DNA of 64,000 nucleotides from assembly GCF_003350405.1 (NCBI RefSeq), contig NZ_QQAW01000014.1, positions 1-64,000 of the forward strand, in the 5' to 3' direction. The notes under the pieces were generated by a model. That model worked only from the letters and a program-made list of their open reading frames with translations, was not told the origin of the DNA and ran no database searches. Numbering within the stretch: position 1 is the stretch's first letter; each line of letters opens with the position of its first letter. The position numbers and the translations under genes are program-made. Below are positions 1 through 9,236 of this stretch, in pieces. Source of the DNA: Gluconacetobacter liquefaciens. Lineage in GTDB: Bacteria; Pseudomonadota; Alphaproteobacteria; Acetobacterales; Acetobacteraceae.

Positions 1-987
1 GGGGGTCAGCATCGCCTGCATGGCGTCGGCCAGCGCCACCGCATCGGCGGCCGGCACCACAATCCCCGCCCCGCAAGGCTGCAACACATCCTCCAGCCCC
101 GACTGGTCGGACCCGATCACCGGCACCCCGCGCGCCAGCGCCTCCACCGCCACACTGGGCAACCCCTCGCGATCGCCGCCGGCCGAGACCACGCTGGGCA
201 CCACCAGCGCAATCGCCCGGTCCATCAGCGCCGCCAGGTCCGCCGCCGCCAGCCACCCGGTAAAGCGCACAGTCTCCAGCCCCGCCGCATATTCCCGCAT
301 CGCAGGCAGTAGCGGCCCGTCCCCCGCAAGCACCACGGGCGGCGTCAACCCGCGCGCCGCCAGCACCCGCAGCGCGTCGATCAGGGTCGCCACCCCCTTC
401 TTGTCCACGAACCGCCCGGCGAACACGAACTGCTCCACCGGCCCGGCGGCAGGGGCCGCCGCTTCCACCCCAATCGGGATCACGTCCAGCAGATCCGGCC
501 GCACTCCCCGCTCCAGCAACCTGTCCCGCACACCCTCCGAAACGCAGACGAACAGCGACGCATAATCCTGCAATGCCCGCCACCGCCTATGGAAAATCGA
601 AGGCAGCCCCCCGCGCTGGTAATGCTTGTCCTTGAAGGCATCGCCGCCATGAAACGTCACCGCCAGCGGCACGCCCAGCGCGCGAGCCATCGGCAGCGCC
701 AGTGCCCCGCCGCGCCCGAACTGCGCATGCACCAGCACCGGCGCCAGATCGGCAACATCCCGCGCCGCACCCCAGCCAAACTGCTTGAATGCGGCCTGAC
801 GCAGCGGCCGCAACGGCCCATCCCCGCCAAGAAACCGCACATCACCCGGCAGATCGCCCACCGCCCCCTCCCGCCGGCACCCTACCCAGCAGGGCCGCAG
901 ATCCTGGAATCCGATATATTGCCGCCGCATGAAGGCATGTTCCGAAGCCGGCAGCAGACGGTCCCGATAGACGAAAACGGTCTTCAC
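1..987 (-). CDS. Glycosyltransferase family 4 (group 1), C-terminus cut by window edge
   Basis: Retaining GT-B glycosyltransferase, probably adding a sugar to LPS or another surface glycan at the inner membrane face. The frame is open for 329 codons from a GTG at 987 and runs off the window. Visible motifs are VTFHGGDAFKD near residue 105, the donor-domain strand FVFAGRFVDKKGV near residue 195 and a late PSVVSAGGDREGLPSVAVEAL segment, the E-x7-E nucleotide-sugar region of family 4 enzymes. The GTG start overlaps the TGA of the upstream heptosyltransferase-like gene (GTGA), which fixes the start and implies translational coupling. Family membership is clear; acceptor and donor sugars cannot be told. 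Confidence 0.88.
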   Translation of the reverse strand, partial: MKTVFVYRDRLLPASEHAFMRRQYIGFQDLRPCWVGCRREGAVGDLPGDVRFLGGDGPLRPLRQAAFKQFGWGAARDVADLAPVLVHAQFGRGGALALPMARALGVPLAVTFHGGDAFKDKHYQRGGLPSIFHRRWRALQDYASLFVCVSEGVRDRLLERGVRPDLLDVIPIGVEAAAPAAGPVEQFVFAGRFVDKKGVATLIDALRVLAARGLTPPVVLAGDGPLLPAMREYAAGLETVRFTGWLAAADLAALMDRAIALVVPSVVSAGGDREGLPSVAVEALARGVPVIGSDQSGLEDVLQPCGAGIVVPAADAVALADAMQAMLTP

Positions 988-1916
988 CCGCCTGCACCCG
1001 CCAGATCGGCTGTCACGGGCGCCCGCTCCATCAGCCCGACCGCCGCCTCCACCACCGGCGCGACCGCCAGCCCCGCGATCGGCGCGCTCCCTTCCGGTCC
1101 CGGCGCGGCAATGCCGCGCGCGCACCGCCCCACCGGCCCGTATTCCGACATGCGACTAGGCCCGAACAGCCCCAGCGTCGGCGTCCCGACCGCCGCCGAA
1201 AGATGCATCAGCCCCGAATCATTGCCGACAAATCCCCCGCACCGCGCCAGCACCGCCGCCACCTGCGCCAGCGTCAACCCGCCCCCGGCATCGACGGCAT
1301 CCGGCAGCGCCGCCAGCACCGGGGCCGCCATCCGCCGCTCGGTCTCGCCAGGCCCGTACAGGATAACGGGCCGCATCCCCGGCCAGCGGTCCTGCAAGGC
1401 GCGCGCCAGCGCAATGAAGTGGTCGGCCGGCCATACCTTGCCCGCCCAGTTCGCCGTGGGCGCCAGCGCCAGCCATACCGGCCCGTCGGGCAGCATCGCC
1501 GCCGCCCGCGCCCGATCGGCCGCACCGGTCCACATTACCGGCAAAGGCGGCGGCGACAGGCGCAGCACCTGGCCCAGATGCACGATCCGCGCGCCCTGCC
1601 GCCGTCCGCCGCGCATGATCGCCCGCCGCCGCGCCGCCAGAAACAGCGTCACCGCCGACCCGCGCAGATCCACGCACAGATCCCACCGTGTCCCGACACA
1701 CGCGCGCCACAGCGCCAGCCAGTGCAGATCATATTTCCGCTTCGTCACCACGATGGTGCGCTCACGCCGGGGCATCGCCTCGAACAGCCCCGCCGCGACC
1801 GGCCCGCAGGCAATGGTGAAGCGCGCCTGCGGATAGCGGGCCAGCAGAACATCCAGCAACCCGGTGGACAGCACCGCGTCCCCCAGACGTGTAGAGGTGA
1901 TGAACAGGATACGCAT
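984..1916 (-). CDS. Glycosyltransferase family 9 (heptosyltransferase-like)
   Basis: ADP-heptose:LPS heptosyltransferase-like enzyme of family GT9, expected to act on the LPS core in the cytoplasm. The protein has 310 aa starting MRILFITSTRLGDAVLS, the typical family N-terminus with the Gly-Asp acceptor-side motif. The C-terminal half has FVGNDSGLMHLSAAVGTPTL followed by LFGP, the conserved nucleotide-sugar binding signature. The reading frame extends further upstream, but homology starts at the ATG at 1916. It is the first gene of a two-gene unit with the downstream GT4 gene (4-nt overlap). Whether the donor is heptose or another sugar is not decidable from sequence. Confidence 0.88.
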   Translation of the reverse strand: MRILFITSTRLGDAVLSTGLLDVLLARYPQARFTIACGPVAAGLFEAMPRRERTIVVTKRKYDLHWLALWRACVGTRWDLCVDLRGSAVTLFLAARRRAIMRGGRRQGARIVHLGQVLRLSPPPLPVMWTGAADRARAAAMLPDGPVWLALAPTANWAGKVWPADHFIALARALQDRWPGMRPVILYGPGETERRMAAPVLAALPDAVDAGGGLTLAQVAAVLARCGGFVGNDSGLMHLSAAVGTPTLGLFGPSRMSEYGPVGRCARGIAAPGPEGSAPIAGLAVAPVVEAAVGLMERAPVTADLAGAGG

Positions 1917-2110
1917 GGTCAGCGAGCCTACCCCATTGCCCCGTCCGACGAAATCGCCCCTTCTCCACCCCGAGGGCAGACCACACATCAGACCCTGTCC
2001 GCACAGGCGGCGACGCCGACCGAACACGATAACCCCTGCCCGGAAACGCACAGCGGGGCCGTCCTCCGCCCCCATTTCCAGACAGGCCCAGGAGGCATAG
2101 GATCACAGGC

Positions 2111-2953
2111 ATGGTTGACACGACACATCTCGCCCACCTCCCCGACCGCGCCGTCCTGGCCCTCTCCGGCCTCGACCGGCACAGCTTCCTTCAGGGGCTG
2201 GTGTCCAACGACGTCACCGAAGCGACACCGGGCCATGCGGTCTGGGCGGCGCTGCTGACGGCACAGGGCCGCTGGGTGGCCGATTTCTTCCTGTTCGCCG
2301 ATCCCGACGGCGCGCGTCTGCTGCTGGATTGCGAGGCCGCGCAGGCCGACATGATTCGCCAGCGCCTGCTGCGCTACCGCCTGCGCTCCGACGTCTCGAT
2401 CGACGAAACCGGCTTTGCCGTCCATGCCGCCTGGGGCGCGGTGCCGGCGATGATCGATTCCGCCATCGGCGCCCCCGACCCGCGCCTCGCCGAAGCCGGC
2501 TGGCGCCTGCTGCTGCCACGCCCGGCGGAAGGCGCCGCCGACCACGCCGCCTACGACGCCCACCGCCTGGCGCTGGGCCTTCCCGACGGCTCGCGCGACT
2601 GCGAGGACGGCAAGACCCTGCTGCTGGAAGCCAATTTCGAGGCGCTGAACGGCATCTCCTGGACCAAAGGCTGCTATATGGGCCAGGAGCTGACGGCCCG
2701 CACCCGCTATCGCGGCCTGGTCAAGCGCAAGCTGCTGCCCGTCACCGGCGCAGCCCTCCCCCCGCCCGGCACGCCGCTGCTCCAGGCCGGAAAGGAAGCC
2801 GGACACATGGCCTCCTCGCGTGACGGACGCGGACTGGCCATGGTGCGGCTGGCCCATCGCAGCGACGAACTGACGACGGAAGGCGGCCATTCGGTGCAGG
2901 TCCACATCCCCGACTGGCTGACCCTGCCGGAAGCCGACACGCCCAAAGACTGA
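2111..2953 (+). CDS. ygfZ: Folate-binding protein YgfZ (CAF17-like, Fe-S maturation)
   Basis: Tetrahydrofolate-binding protein of the YgfZ/CAF17/IBA57 family, which helps maintain or repair a subset of Fe-S enzymes. The protein has 280 aa. The GcvT-like folate fold covers most of it, and the family signature [17 protein letters not shown] with its invariant Cys is near residue 187. The N-terminal part ([18 protein letters not shown]) is also characteristic. It is transcribed divergently from the glycosyltransferase pair and lies 65 bp upstream of hisI on the same strand. Length and motif are normal for the family. Confidence 0.93.
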   Translation: MVDTTHLAHLPDRAVLALSGLDRHSFLQGLVSNDVTEATPGHAVWAALLTAQGRWVADFFLFADPDGARLLLDCEAAQADMIRQRLLRYRLRSDVSIDETGFAVHAAWGAVPAMIDSAIGAPDPRLAEAGWRLLLPRPAEGAADHAAYDAHRLALGLPDGSRDCEDGKTLLLEANFEALNGISWTKGCYMGQELTARTRYRGLVKRKLLPVTGAALPPPGTPLLQAGKEAGHMASSRDGRGLAMVRLAHRSDELTTEGGHSVQVHIPDWLTLPEADTPKD

Positions 2954-3018
2954 GCCGAACCCACCCTGTCGCGCCACGCCTGCTGGACAGGCGCGCCACC
3001 ATGGAGTGTTGTGCCGCC

Positions 3019-3450
3019 ATGACCGACACCGCCCCCGCCTATACGGCACCCGACGCCACCACCCGCGCCGCCATGCTCGACACGGCGCGCTTCGATGCCG
3101 CCGGCCTGATCGCCGCCATCGCCCAGCAGCACGATACGGGCGAAGTCCTGATGCTGGCCTGGATGAATCGCGAAGCTCTGGACGAAACCCTGCGCACCGG
3201 CCGCGTCTGCTATTATTCGCGCAGCCGCGGCGGCCTGTGGCGCAAGGGCGAAACCTCCGGCCAGGTGCAACGCCTGGTCGATGCACGCCTGGATTGCGAC
3301 CGCGACGCGGTGCTGCTGCTGGTCGACCAGACCGGCGTGGCCTGTCATACCGGCCGCCGAAGCTGCTTCTTCAACGCCATGCGCCCCACGGGACTGGTCG
3401 AGACCAGCGCGCCGCTCATCGCAGCCGACACCCTCTACGGGCGCGGCTGA
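3019..3450 (+). CDS. hisI: Phosphoribosyl-AMP cyclohydrolase
   Basis: Opens the adenine ring of PR-AMP in the third step of histidine biosynthesis; cytoplasmic Zn/Mg enzyme. From ATG 3019 the protein is 143 aa and carries the full signature: [10 protein letters not shown], the [17 protein letters not shown] segment, [13 protein letters not shown], and [10 protein letters not shown] with the metal-binding Cys residues. An in-frame ATG lies 18 nt upstream at 3001; 3019 is preferred because a GGAG sits just inside that stretch at suitable distance and the extra residues are not conserved. There is no fused HisE domain. No other his gene is adjacent. Confidence 0.94.
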   Translation: MTDTAPAYTAPDATTRAAMLDTARFDAAGLIAAIAQQHDTGEVLMLAWMNREALDETLRTGRVCYYSRSRGGLWRKGETSGQVQRLVDARLDCDRDAVLLLVDQTGVACHTGRRSCFFNAMRPTGLVETSAPLIAADTLYGRG

Positions 3451-3489
3451 CGCACCGCGCCCGCCCCCTTTTCACTGAAAGCGCCTCCG

Positions 3490-3666
3490 ATGTCCCAGCC
3501 TGCCCCCTCGCCCGTCGGCAAGATCATCTTCCTCGTCGTCCTGCTCACCGCGACGATCGGGCTTGGCGTCTATACGATCCACTCGGCCTTCACGGCCCTG
3601 CACAGCACGGTCCAGGACGGCACGACCACGCAGCCCCCCGCCCCCCACGATTCCGCAAAACAGTAA
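3490..3666 (+). CDS. Small single-span membrane protein
   Basis: A 58-aa open frame starting MSQPAPSPVGK, followed by one strongly hydrophobic segment (about residues 12-35, IIFLVVLLTATIGLGVYTIH) and a short polar, Pro/Thr-rich tail ending HDSAKQ. This looks like a single-pass inner membrane protein with a periplasmic tail. It begins 39 bp after hisI on the same strand. I do not recognise the family. Reality as a gene rests on the coherent topology and codon use with G/C-rich third positions. Confidence 0.55.
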   Translation: MSQPAPSPVGKIIFLVVLLTATIGLGVYTIHSAFTALHSTVQDGTTTQPPAPHDSAKQ

Positions 3667-3830
3667 CCCGCACGCCGCACTCTTGACGCCCCCGCACGCC
3701 TGTCCGCTTCCGGACAAGGCGTCCGTTCGCGGACAGAACCCTCTTCCGACCCGAAAAAGATCAATTTTTACAATCGGGTATAAATCATCCCTCTTCCGGT
3801 AAACTGTCTCCGAACCACAGGAGACAGTTC
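3667..3830. promoter_or_regulatory. AT-rich leader with short inverted repeats upstream of the XRE gene
   Basis: This gap has two adjacent GTCCG...CGGAC-type inverted repeats around 3700-3738 (TGTCCGcttccGGACA, then TCCGttcgCGGA), plausible as the end of the hisI unit. A sharply AT-rich stretch follows at about 3760-3790, with possible -10-like elements (TATAAAT). It ends in a strong AGGAGA ribosome-binding sequence 6 nt before ATG 3831. No transcription start can be fixed by eye. Confidence 0.3.
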
Positions 3831-3995
3831 ATGCACCGGCCAATGCCTTCTCCCCGGCCCCGCCCTGCCAAACCGGCCCGCTCCCCGACGAGGAACGAAG
3901 CGCGCCGGTCATCAGCCACGACCGAACCCGCCCCAAAACTTGCCTCATCTCAAGATTTCGTTGTGATTTTACAACAAAAAACGGTATGCAGGACC

Positions 3996-4232
3996 ATGTT
4001 CAACCGGATCGGACTCTTCAGGGCCGAGCGCGGCCTCACCCGCAAGGCGCTGGCGGACCTCGTGGACGTCAATCCACAGACCATCGGGTTTCTGGAGCGG
4101 GGCGATTACAAGCCCAGCCTGGAACTCGCGCTCAAGATCGCCCAGGTCTTCGACGTCCCGGTCGAAATCATTTTCTCGCTCGAACCGTTCGAAACCATAT
4201 CAACCATGTTGCAGGGAAAGACCGGAACATGA
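3996..4232 (+). CDS. Small XRE-family helix-turn-helix regulator
   Basis: A 78-aa protein that is essentially one Cro/C1-type HTH domain: LFRAERGLTRKALADLVDVN, QTIGFLERGDYKPSLELALKIA and VPVEIIFSLEPF. This is the compact single-domain regulator class often found in bacteria and mobile elements. Homology starts at ATG 3996, which has only a close AGGA. An in-frame ATG at 3831 has a much better ribosome-binding site and would add 55 low-complexity Pro/Arg-rich residues, so the real N-terminus is open. The sequence just upstream (3960-3975, GTTGT-n6-ACAAC) is a small palindrome that could be its own operator. Target genes are unknown. Confidence 0.75.
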   Translation: MFNRIGLFRAERGLTRKALADLVDVNPQTIGFLERGDYKPSLELALKIAQVFDVPVEIIFSLEPFETISTMLQGKTGT

Positions 4233-4447
4233 CGGTGTAGGGTCGCAACATTCGGCCAGCACGTCGATAGCGCCAAGAGCACCGGCCTCATCCTCGCCGG
4301 CTACCCCGCCCTTTCTCCATCGGCCCGTGGACCGGCCCCCTCTCCCAGACATTCGGGCCGGCACAGGCCAAACGGGAATACGCTGGAAGAATAGAAGCTG
4401 CCGTCACGAGTGACCCGCACTCTCCGGGCCAGGCCAGAGCATCCCGC

Positions 4448-4957
4448 TCATTTCTCGGCTGTCTTATGATGACCGTTCAGCCTGTCCGTGAAGGCCAGAA
4501 TCAATGCCGACACAACGAAAGTCAGATGGATTCCCGCATACCAGGCCAGATCACGATTGGATGTTTCATCCACGCTCATGAAGGCACGCAGAAGCTCGAT
4601 CGCGGAAATCGCCACGATTGACGACATCAGCTTCAATTTCAGCCCGGAAAAATCGACCTGACCCATCCATACCGGCCAATCCTTATGATTGGCATGATCG
4701 AGACGCGAGACAAAGTTCTCGTATCCCGACAACATGACCATCACCAGAAGCGAACCGGTCAGCGCAAGATCGATAAATGTCAGAACAGAAACGATCGTAT
4801 CCGTTTCCGTCGCGTGCAACAGATGATGGGACTCCTCGACAAAAACCAGAACCATTTTCACGAGCAGACCAAAAAGGCAAAAGGCCAGTACCAGATAGAA
4901 TGGAGCCAGCAGCCAACGGCTCGTAAAAAGAATTTGCCCCAGAACACGTTCGATCAT
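4448..4957 (-). CDS. yqhA: UPF0114 family membrane protein (YqhA-like)
   Basis: Integral inner-membrane protein of the UPF0114/YqhA family, 169 aa with about four hydrophobic segments. Strong family landmarks are ASRW-like TSRWLLAPFYLVLAFCL at the N-terminus, MVMLSGYENFVSRLD in the middle, and IVAISAIELLRAF and IHLTFVVSALILAFTDRL near the end, closely matching the Escherichia coli YqhA pattern as I know it. Biochemical function is not established. It is convergent with the XRE gene. Codon use is less GC-biased than in neighbouring housekeeping genes. Confidence 0.85.
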   Translation of the reverse strand: MIERVLGQILFTSRWLLAPFYLVLAFCLFGLLVKMVLVFVEESHHLLHATETDTIVSVLTFIDLALTGSLLVMVMLSGYENFVSRLDHANHKDWPVWMGQVDFSGLKLKLMSSIVAISAIELLRAFMSVDETSNRDLAWYAGIHLTFVVSALILAFTDRLNGHHKTAEK

Positions 4958-5598
4958 CAGTACAAGTTCCGTATTTACAGGGATGCTCTCCCTCTCAAGA
5001 CCAAAACACGCACACCCCCCTCCCGAGATGTCCGGGAGTCCTGTGTCTGCGCCGCAGCGTATTCCTTTTGACTCCTTCTCGACGGACGATGTCCGGCCAC
5101 GCCGACAGAGAGATATTTACCGTTTATTATTTAATGTTTCAATTTGAACCCGGAAGAAAATCATTATTCTGTGATAGCGAGAGGTATTCCACAACAATTC
5201 AAAAATACTTGCAAAATATAGGGACGAAGACACCAAGCGTACCCCGAACCGTCTTTGCAAATTCGATGCATTGTGCCGCCCAACCCTCAAGCATCAAGGG
5301 GCTTTTTACGATGTCCCCAAAAATGCGACAAAAAAACATAGCCGGGCCGGCGCGTCCGTACTGATGAATCCGGCGCATTTCATGACAGCGCCCGTCACGG
5401 CACCAATCGAACGCCCCGCCTCCAGGCAGGGGACCGGTACGCCCTGTTCCAGTTCCGTGAACGGCATATTTTCTTCCATGTCGCCGGCAACGACCAACGG
5501 ACGGCCCGCGCGGCCCCATGTACGATGCCCCCTCGACGCCCGAAACCGCGCCGATCATCAAGGACCATTAAAAGAATGGAGGTCGAAAGAAGAAAGGA
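4958..5598. other. 641-bp stretch without a convincing gene
   Basis: The stretch between yqhA and lpxB is unusually AT-rich between roughly 5068 and 5350 for this genome. Short open frames exist on both strands (for example minus-strand 5306-5497), but none shows a recognisable domain, ribosome-binding site and consistent codon bias together. It presumably holds the yqhA promoter near 4958-5070 and perhaps gene remains. I see no stable RNA. Confidence 0.4.
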
Positions 5599-6759
5599 TC
5601 AGCGTTCCAGCACGGCCATCAACTCGGCCGCCGCCGCATCGTCCGGATCGCCCGCCGGCGCCGCCAGCGAAGCCGCGATGGCGCGAAAGCCCGCCCGTTG
5701 CAGGGCGGCGCTGCGCCCGTCGGTCAGCAGCCGATGCACGGTGTCCGCCAGCAGGCCGGGCCGGCAGCGTTCCTGCAACAGTTCCGGCACCAGCCGATGC
5801 CCGGCCAACAGATTGACCATCGCCACATAAGGCACGCGGATCAGCCGCCGCGCCAGCGCCGCCGTAATCGGATTGACGCGATAGGTCACCGCCATCGGCA
5901 CCCCGGCCAGCGCCAGTTCCAGCGTCGATGTCCCCGATTTGGTCAACGCCGCCCCCGCCGCCGCGAAGGCATCATGCTTTTCCGCCAGATCGGTGACGAC
6001 GATCGGCCGCAGCGGCCAGTCGGCCACCCCCCGCCGCACCACATCCGCCACCACGGGCGAAACCGGCACCACCGGCACGATACCGGGGCAGGTCGCCATC
6101 AAAATACGCAGCGTCCGCCCCAGCACCGGCAACAGGCGCGGCGCCTCCGACCGACGACTCCCCGGCATCAGGATCAGCACGGGCGTATCGGCCGCAATCC
6201 CATGCCGCGCCCGAAACGCCGCCCCATCCCCGCGATCGACCCCCGATTGCAGCACCGGATGCCCGACAAACCGCGCATCGAGCCCATGCCGGCCGAAAAA
6301 ATCGGGCTCGAACGGCAGCAGGCACAGCAACCGGTCCCACAGGCCGGGAAACTCCCGCACCCGATGCTCCCGCCACGCCCACACCTGCGGCGCGACATAA
6401 TGCACACGCGGAATGCCCAGGTCCGCAATGCGCCGCAGCAGGCGCAGCGTAAAGCCGGGGCTGTCGATCGTCACCACCAGGTCGGGCCGCGTCGCCGCGA
6501 TATCGGCCACCGCCTGGTCCAGCCGGCGCGAGAGATGCCGCAGCCGGGGCAGCACTTCCACCAGCCCCATCACCGCCAGGTCGCGCAGCGGAAACAGGCT
6601 GCGCAGCCCTGCCTCCTCCATCCGCGTGCCACCGACCCCGGCGAACCGCAGCGTCGGGTCCCGCCGACGCAACGCCGCCATCAGCCGCGCCCCCAGCACG
6701 TCGCCGCTGGCCTCGCCAGCCAGAATCCAGACCGTCCGGCCCGGCGCGGCCTCCGCCAC
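5599..6759 (-). CDS. lpxB: Lipid-A-disaccharide synthase
   Basis: GT19 enzyme joining UDP-diacylglucosamine and lipid X to make the tetraacyldisaccharide of lipid A at the inner membrane. The 386-aa protein shows GEASGDVLGARLM at the N-terminus, AVMGLVEVLPRL, IDSPGFTLRLLR, HYVAPQVWAWR, GHPVLQ and the LMPGSRRSE motif, all LpxB hallmarks. The frame is open upstream into pheT, so GTG 6759 is chosen: it follows the pheT stop by 5 nt and has GGAAGG at good spacing. Normal length for the family. It is probably co-transcribed with pheST. Confidence 0.93.
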   Translation of the reverse strand: MAEAAPGRTVWILAGEASGDVLGARLMAALRRRDPTLRFAGVGGTRMEEAGLRSLFPLRDLAVMGLVEVLPRLRHLSRRLDQAVADIAATRPDLVVTIDSPGFTLRLLRRIADLGIPRVHYVAPQVWAWREHRVREFPGLWDRLLCLLPFEPDFFGRHGLDARFVGHPVLQSGVDRGDGAAFRARHGIAADTPVLILMPGSRRSEAPRLLPVLGRTLRILMATCPGIVPVVPVSPVVADVVRRGVADWPLRPIVVTDLAEKHDAFAAAGAALTKSGTSTLELALAGVPMAVTYRVNPITAALARRLIRVPYVAMVNLLAGHRLVPELLQERCRPGLLADTVHRLLTDGRSAALQRAGFRAIAASLAAPAGDPDDAAAAELMAVLER

Positions 6760-6764
6760 GCGGG

Positions 6765-9233
6765 TCAGCCTTCCCCGCGCAACGTCGCCCCGCAGGCCTT
6801 CTGCACCGCCGCCACCACGGCACCGCACACGGCCTCGATCTCGGCATCGGTCAGGCTGGCCTTGACCGGCTGCAACGTCACCTCGACCCCCAGCGACTTG
6901 CTGCCCTCGGGCACCTTGTCACCTTCATAAACGTCGAACAGCCGCACACCGGCGATCAGCGTCCGCTCGGCCCCCCGCGCCGCACGCAGCACGGTTTCCG
7001 CCGCCACGTCGCGCCCGACGACAAAGGCGAAGTCCCGATGCACCGGCTGGAACGCCGACAGTTCAGGCGCCACACGCCGCCGCCGCTTTGGCTCGGCGAT
7101 CGCGTCGAGAAACAGTTCGAACCCCACGACCGGCCGGTCCAGTCCACGCCCGGCCAGCAATGCCGGATGTAACTGGCCGAACACGCCCAGCACGATCTTC
7201 GGCCCCTGCCGCAGCACGCCCGAACGACCGGGATGATAATGGCCCGGCGCATCCGCCGTCACGCTAACGCCCTCGACGGGCGCCCCCAGCGCCGCCAGCA
7301 CCGCCAGCGCATCGGCCTTGGCATCCCACAGATCGACCGGTTCGGCCGTCCGGCCGGGGAAGCGCGGCGCGTGCCCGCTGCGCAGCGCCGCCGCAATCTG
7401 GCTCTGCCCGGATTCCGAAAAGCCCGGCCCCACCTCGAACAGCCCCAGGTCCGGATAGCCCCGTGCCGTATTGCGCTCGACGGCCGCCAGCAGATTGACC
7501 AGCGGCGTCGGCCGCATCTGGTCCAGATCGGCGGCAATCGGGTTCAGCAGCCGCAGGCTCTCCGGCACCGCGCCGAAGCGCGCGCACGCCTCCTGCGCCG
7601 CGAAGGAATAGGCCACCGTCTCCAACAGCCCGCGCGCCGCCAGCACGCGCCGCGCCGTGGCCGTCCGCGTCTGGCGCGGCGTCAGCGCCGGCAGCGGCAC
7701 GGCGGACAGCGCGGGCAGCGACACCGGCGCAATCGAATCCAGCCCGCGCAGACGCAGGATCTCCTCGATCAGGTCGCATTCGGAATCGACCGCCGCGGCC
7801 CCCTCGGCGGCGGCGAAGGCGCGCTCGGCCGAAAGATCCGGCGCCTGGTCCAGCACCATCTTCATGGCGATGTCGTTGCGCCACGACGGTACATCCACCA
7901 CCACGCGCGCCTCATCGCGCTCGCGCACTTCAAAGCCCAGCGCCTCCAGCGACGCCACGGCCTCGTCCGCCGGCACGTCCAGTCCACCCAGCCCGGCGAC
8001 CCGCGCGAAGCGCAGATGCGCCTCCCGCTGCCACGCCGGCGCGTCACCGGCCGAAACCACCTCGCTGGCCTCACCGCCGCACAGCTCGATGATCATCCGC
8101 GTCGCCGCTTCCAGCGCCGCCACCGGCAACGCCTGGTCCACACCGCGCTCGAAGCGGTGCCGCGCATCGGAATGCAGCCCCAGCCGCCGCCCGCTCAGCG
8201 CGATCCGCACCGGGTCGAACAACGCGCATTCCACGAACACGCTCGTGGTCTCGTCAGTGGCTCCGGTCGCCTCGCCGCCCATGATGCCCGCCAGGGACTG
8301 CACCCCGGCCGCATCGGCGATCACGCAATCCTCGGGCGACACCACCACGTCGCGCCCGTCCAGCGCGCGGAAGCTCTCGCCCGCGCCCCGGCAGATCGTC
8401 AGCCGCCCGCCGGTCAGGCGGTCGGCATCGAACACATGCAGCGGCCGGCCCAGATCGAAGGCGAAGAAATTGGTGATATCCACCAGCGCCGAAATCGGCC
8501 GCAGCCCGATCGCCCGCAGCCGCTTCTGCAACCAGTCCGGGCTGGGGCCATTGCGCACGCCGCGCACGGTCCGCCCCAGCACCCACGGGCAGGCTTCGGG
8601 AAAGTCATTGGCCCACGTCACGGGCGAGTCGAACGTACCTTCCACGGTCTCGGCCAGCCAGGGGCGCAGATGCCCCAGCCCCGCCGCCGCCAGGTCACGG
8701 GCAATGCCACGCACCGCCAGCGCATCGCCCCGGTTCGGCGTCACCGCAATCTCGATCACCGGATCGTTCAGCCCGGCGAAGTCGGCATAGGAAAGCCCGG
8801 TCTCCGTACCCTCGGGCAATTCGGCAATGCCGTCATGCTCCTCGCCCAACCCCAGTTCGCGCAGCGAGCACAGCATGCCGCCGCTCGCCTCGCCCCGGAT
8901 CGACCCGGCCTTGATGGTGATGTCCGAACCCGGAATCCACGTCCCCGGCGGCGCGAAGATCACCGACAGCCCGGTGCGCGCATTCGGCGCGCCGCAGACC
9001 ACCTGCACCTCCTCGAAACCCGGCCCGGCATCGACGCGGCACACGCGCAGCCGGTCGGCATTGGGGTGCTGCACCGCCTCGACGATGCGGGCGGTGCGGA
9101 AGGCGGCCAGCCGGGCGCCGGGGTCGTCGACGCCCTCCACCTCCAGCCCGATCGTGTTCAGCTTGGCGCAGATTTCATCGACCGTGGCATGGGTATCCAG
9201 ATGGTCGCGCAGCCAGGACAGGGTGAACTTCAT
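6765..9233 (-). CDS. pheT: Phenylalanine-tRNA ligase beta subunit
   Basis: Large subunit of the alpha2-beta2 phenylalanyl-tRNA synthetase, charging tRNA-Phe in the cytoplasm. The 822-aa protein starts MKFTLSWLRDHLDT and has the tRNA-binding OB domain (about 40-150), B3/B4 editing region with NRGDALAVRGIARDL upstream of it, B5 domain, the catalytic-like core and a C-terminal anticodon-binding fold (FQPVHRDFAFVVGRDV). Full length. It begins 3 bp after the pheS stop, so pheST is one transcription unit, with lpxB following. Confidence 0.96.
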   Translation of the reverse strand: MKFTLSWLRDHLDTHATVDEICAKLNTIGLEVEGVDDPGARLAAFRTARIVEAVQHPNADRLRVCRVDAGPGFEEVQVVCGAPNARTGLSVIFAPPGTWIPGSDITIKAGSIRGEASGGMLCSLRELGLGEEHDGIAELPEGTETGLSYADFAGLNDPVIEIAVTPNRGDALAVRGIARDLAAAGLGHLRPWLAETVEGTFDSPVTWANDFPEACPWVLGRTVRGVRNGPSPDWLQKRLRAIGLRPISALVDITNFFAFDLGRPLHVFDADRLTGGRLTICRGAGESFRALDGRDVVVSPEDCVIADAAGVQSLAGIMGGEATGATDETTSVFVECALFDPVRIALSGRRLGLHSDARHRFERGVDQALPVAALEAATRMIIELCGGEASEVVSAGDAPAWQREAHLRFARVAGLGGLDVPADEAVASLEALGFEVRERDEARVVVDVPSWRNDIAMKMVLDQAPDLSAERAFAAAEGAAAVDSECDLIEEILRLRGLDSIAPVSLPALSAVPLPALTPRQTRTATARRVLAARGLLETVAYSFAAQEACARFGAVPESLRLLNPIAADLDQMRPTPLVNLLAAVERNTARGYPDLGLFEVGPGFSESGQSQIAAALRSGHAPRFPGRTAEPVDLWDAKADALAVLAALGAPVEGVSVTADAPGHYHPGRSGVLRQGPKIVLGVFGQLHPALLAGRGLDRPVVGFELFLDAIAEPKRRRRVAPELSAFQPVHRDFAFVVGRDVAAETVLRAARGAERTLIAGVRLFDVYEGDKVPEGSKSLGVEVTLQPVKASLTDAEIEAVCGAVVAAVQKACGATLRGEG

Positions 9234-9236
9234 CGA

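Noticed and set aside
4958-5598. Possible CRISPR, tRNA or small RNA in the gene-poor gap
   Set aside because: No repeat-spacer pattern, no cloverleaf-like segment and no terminator pair could be found by eye.
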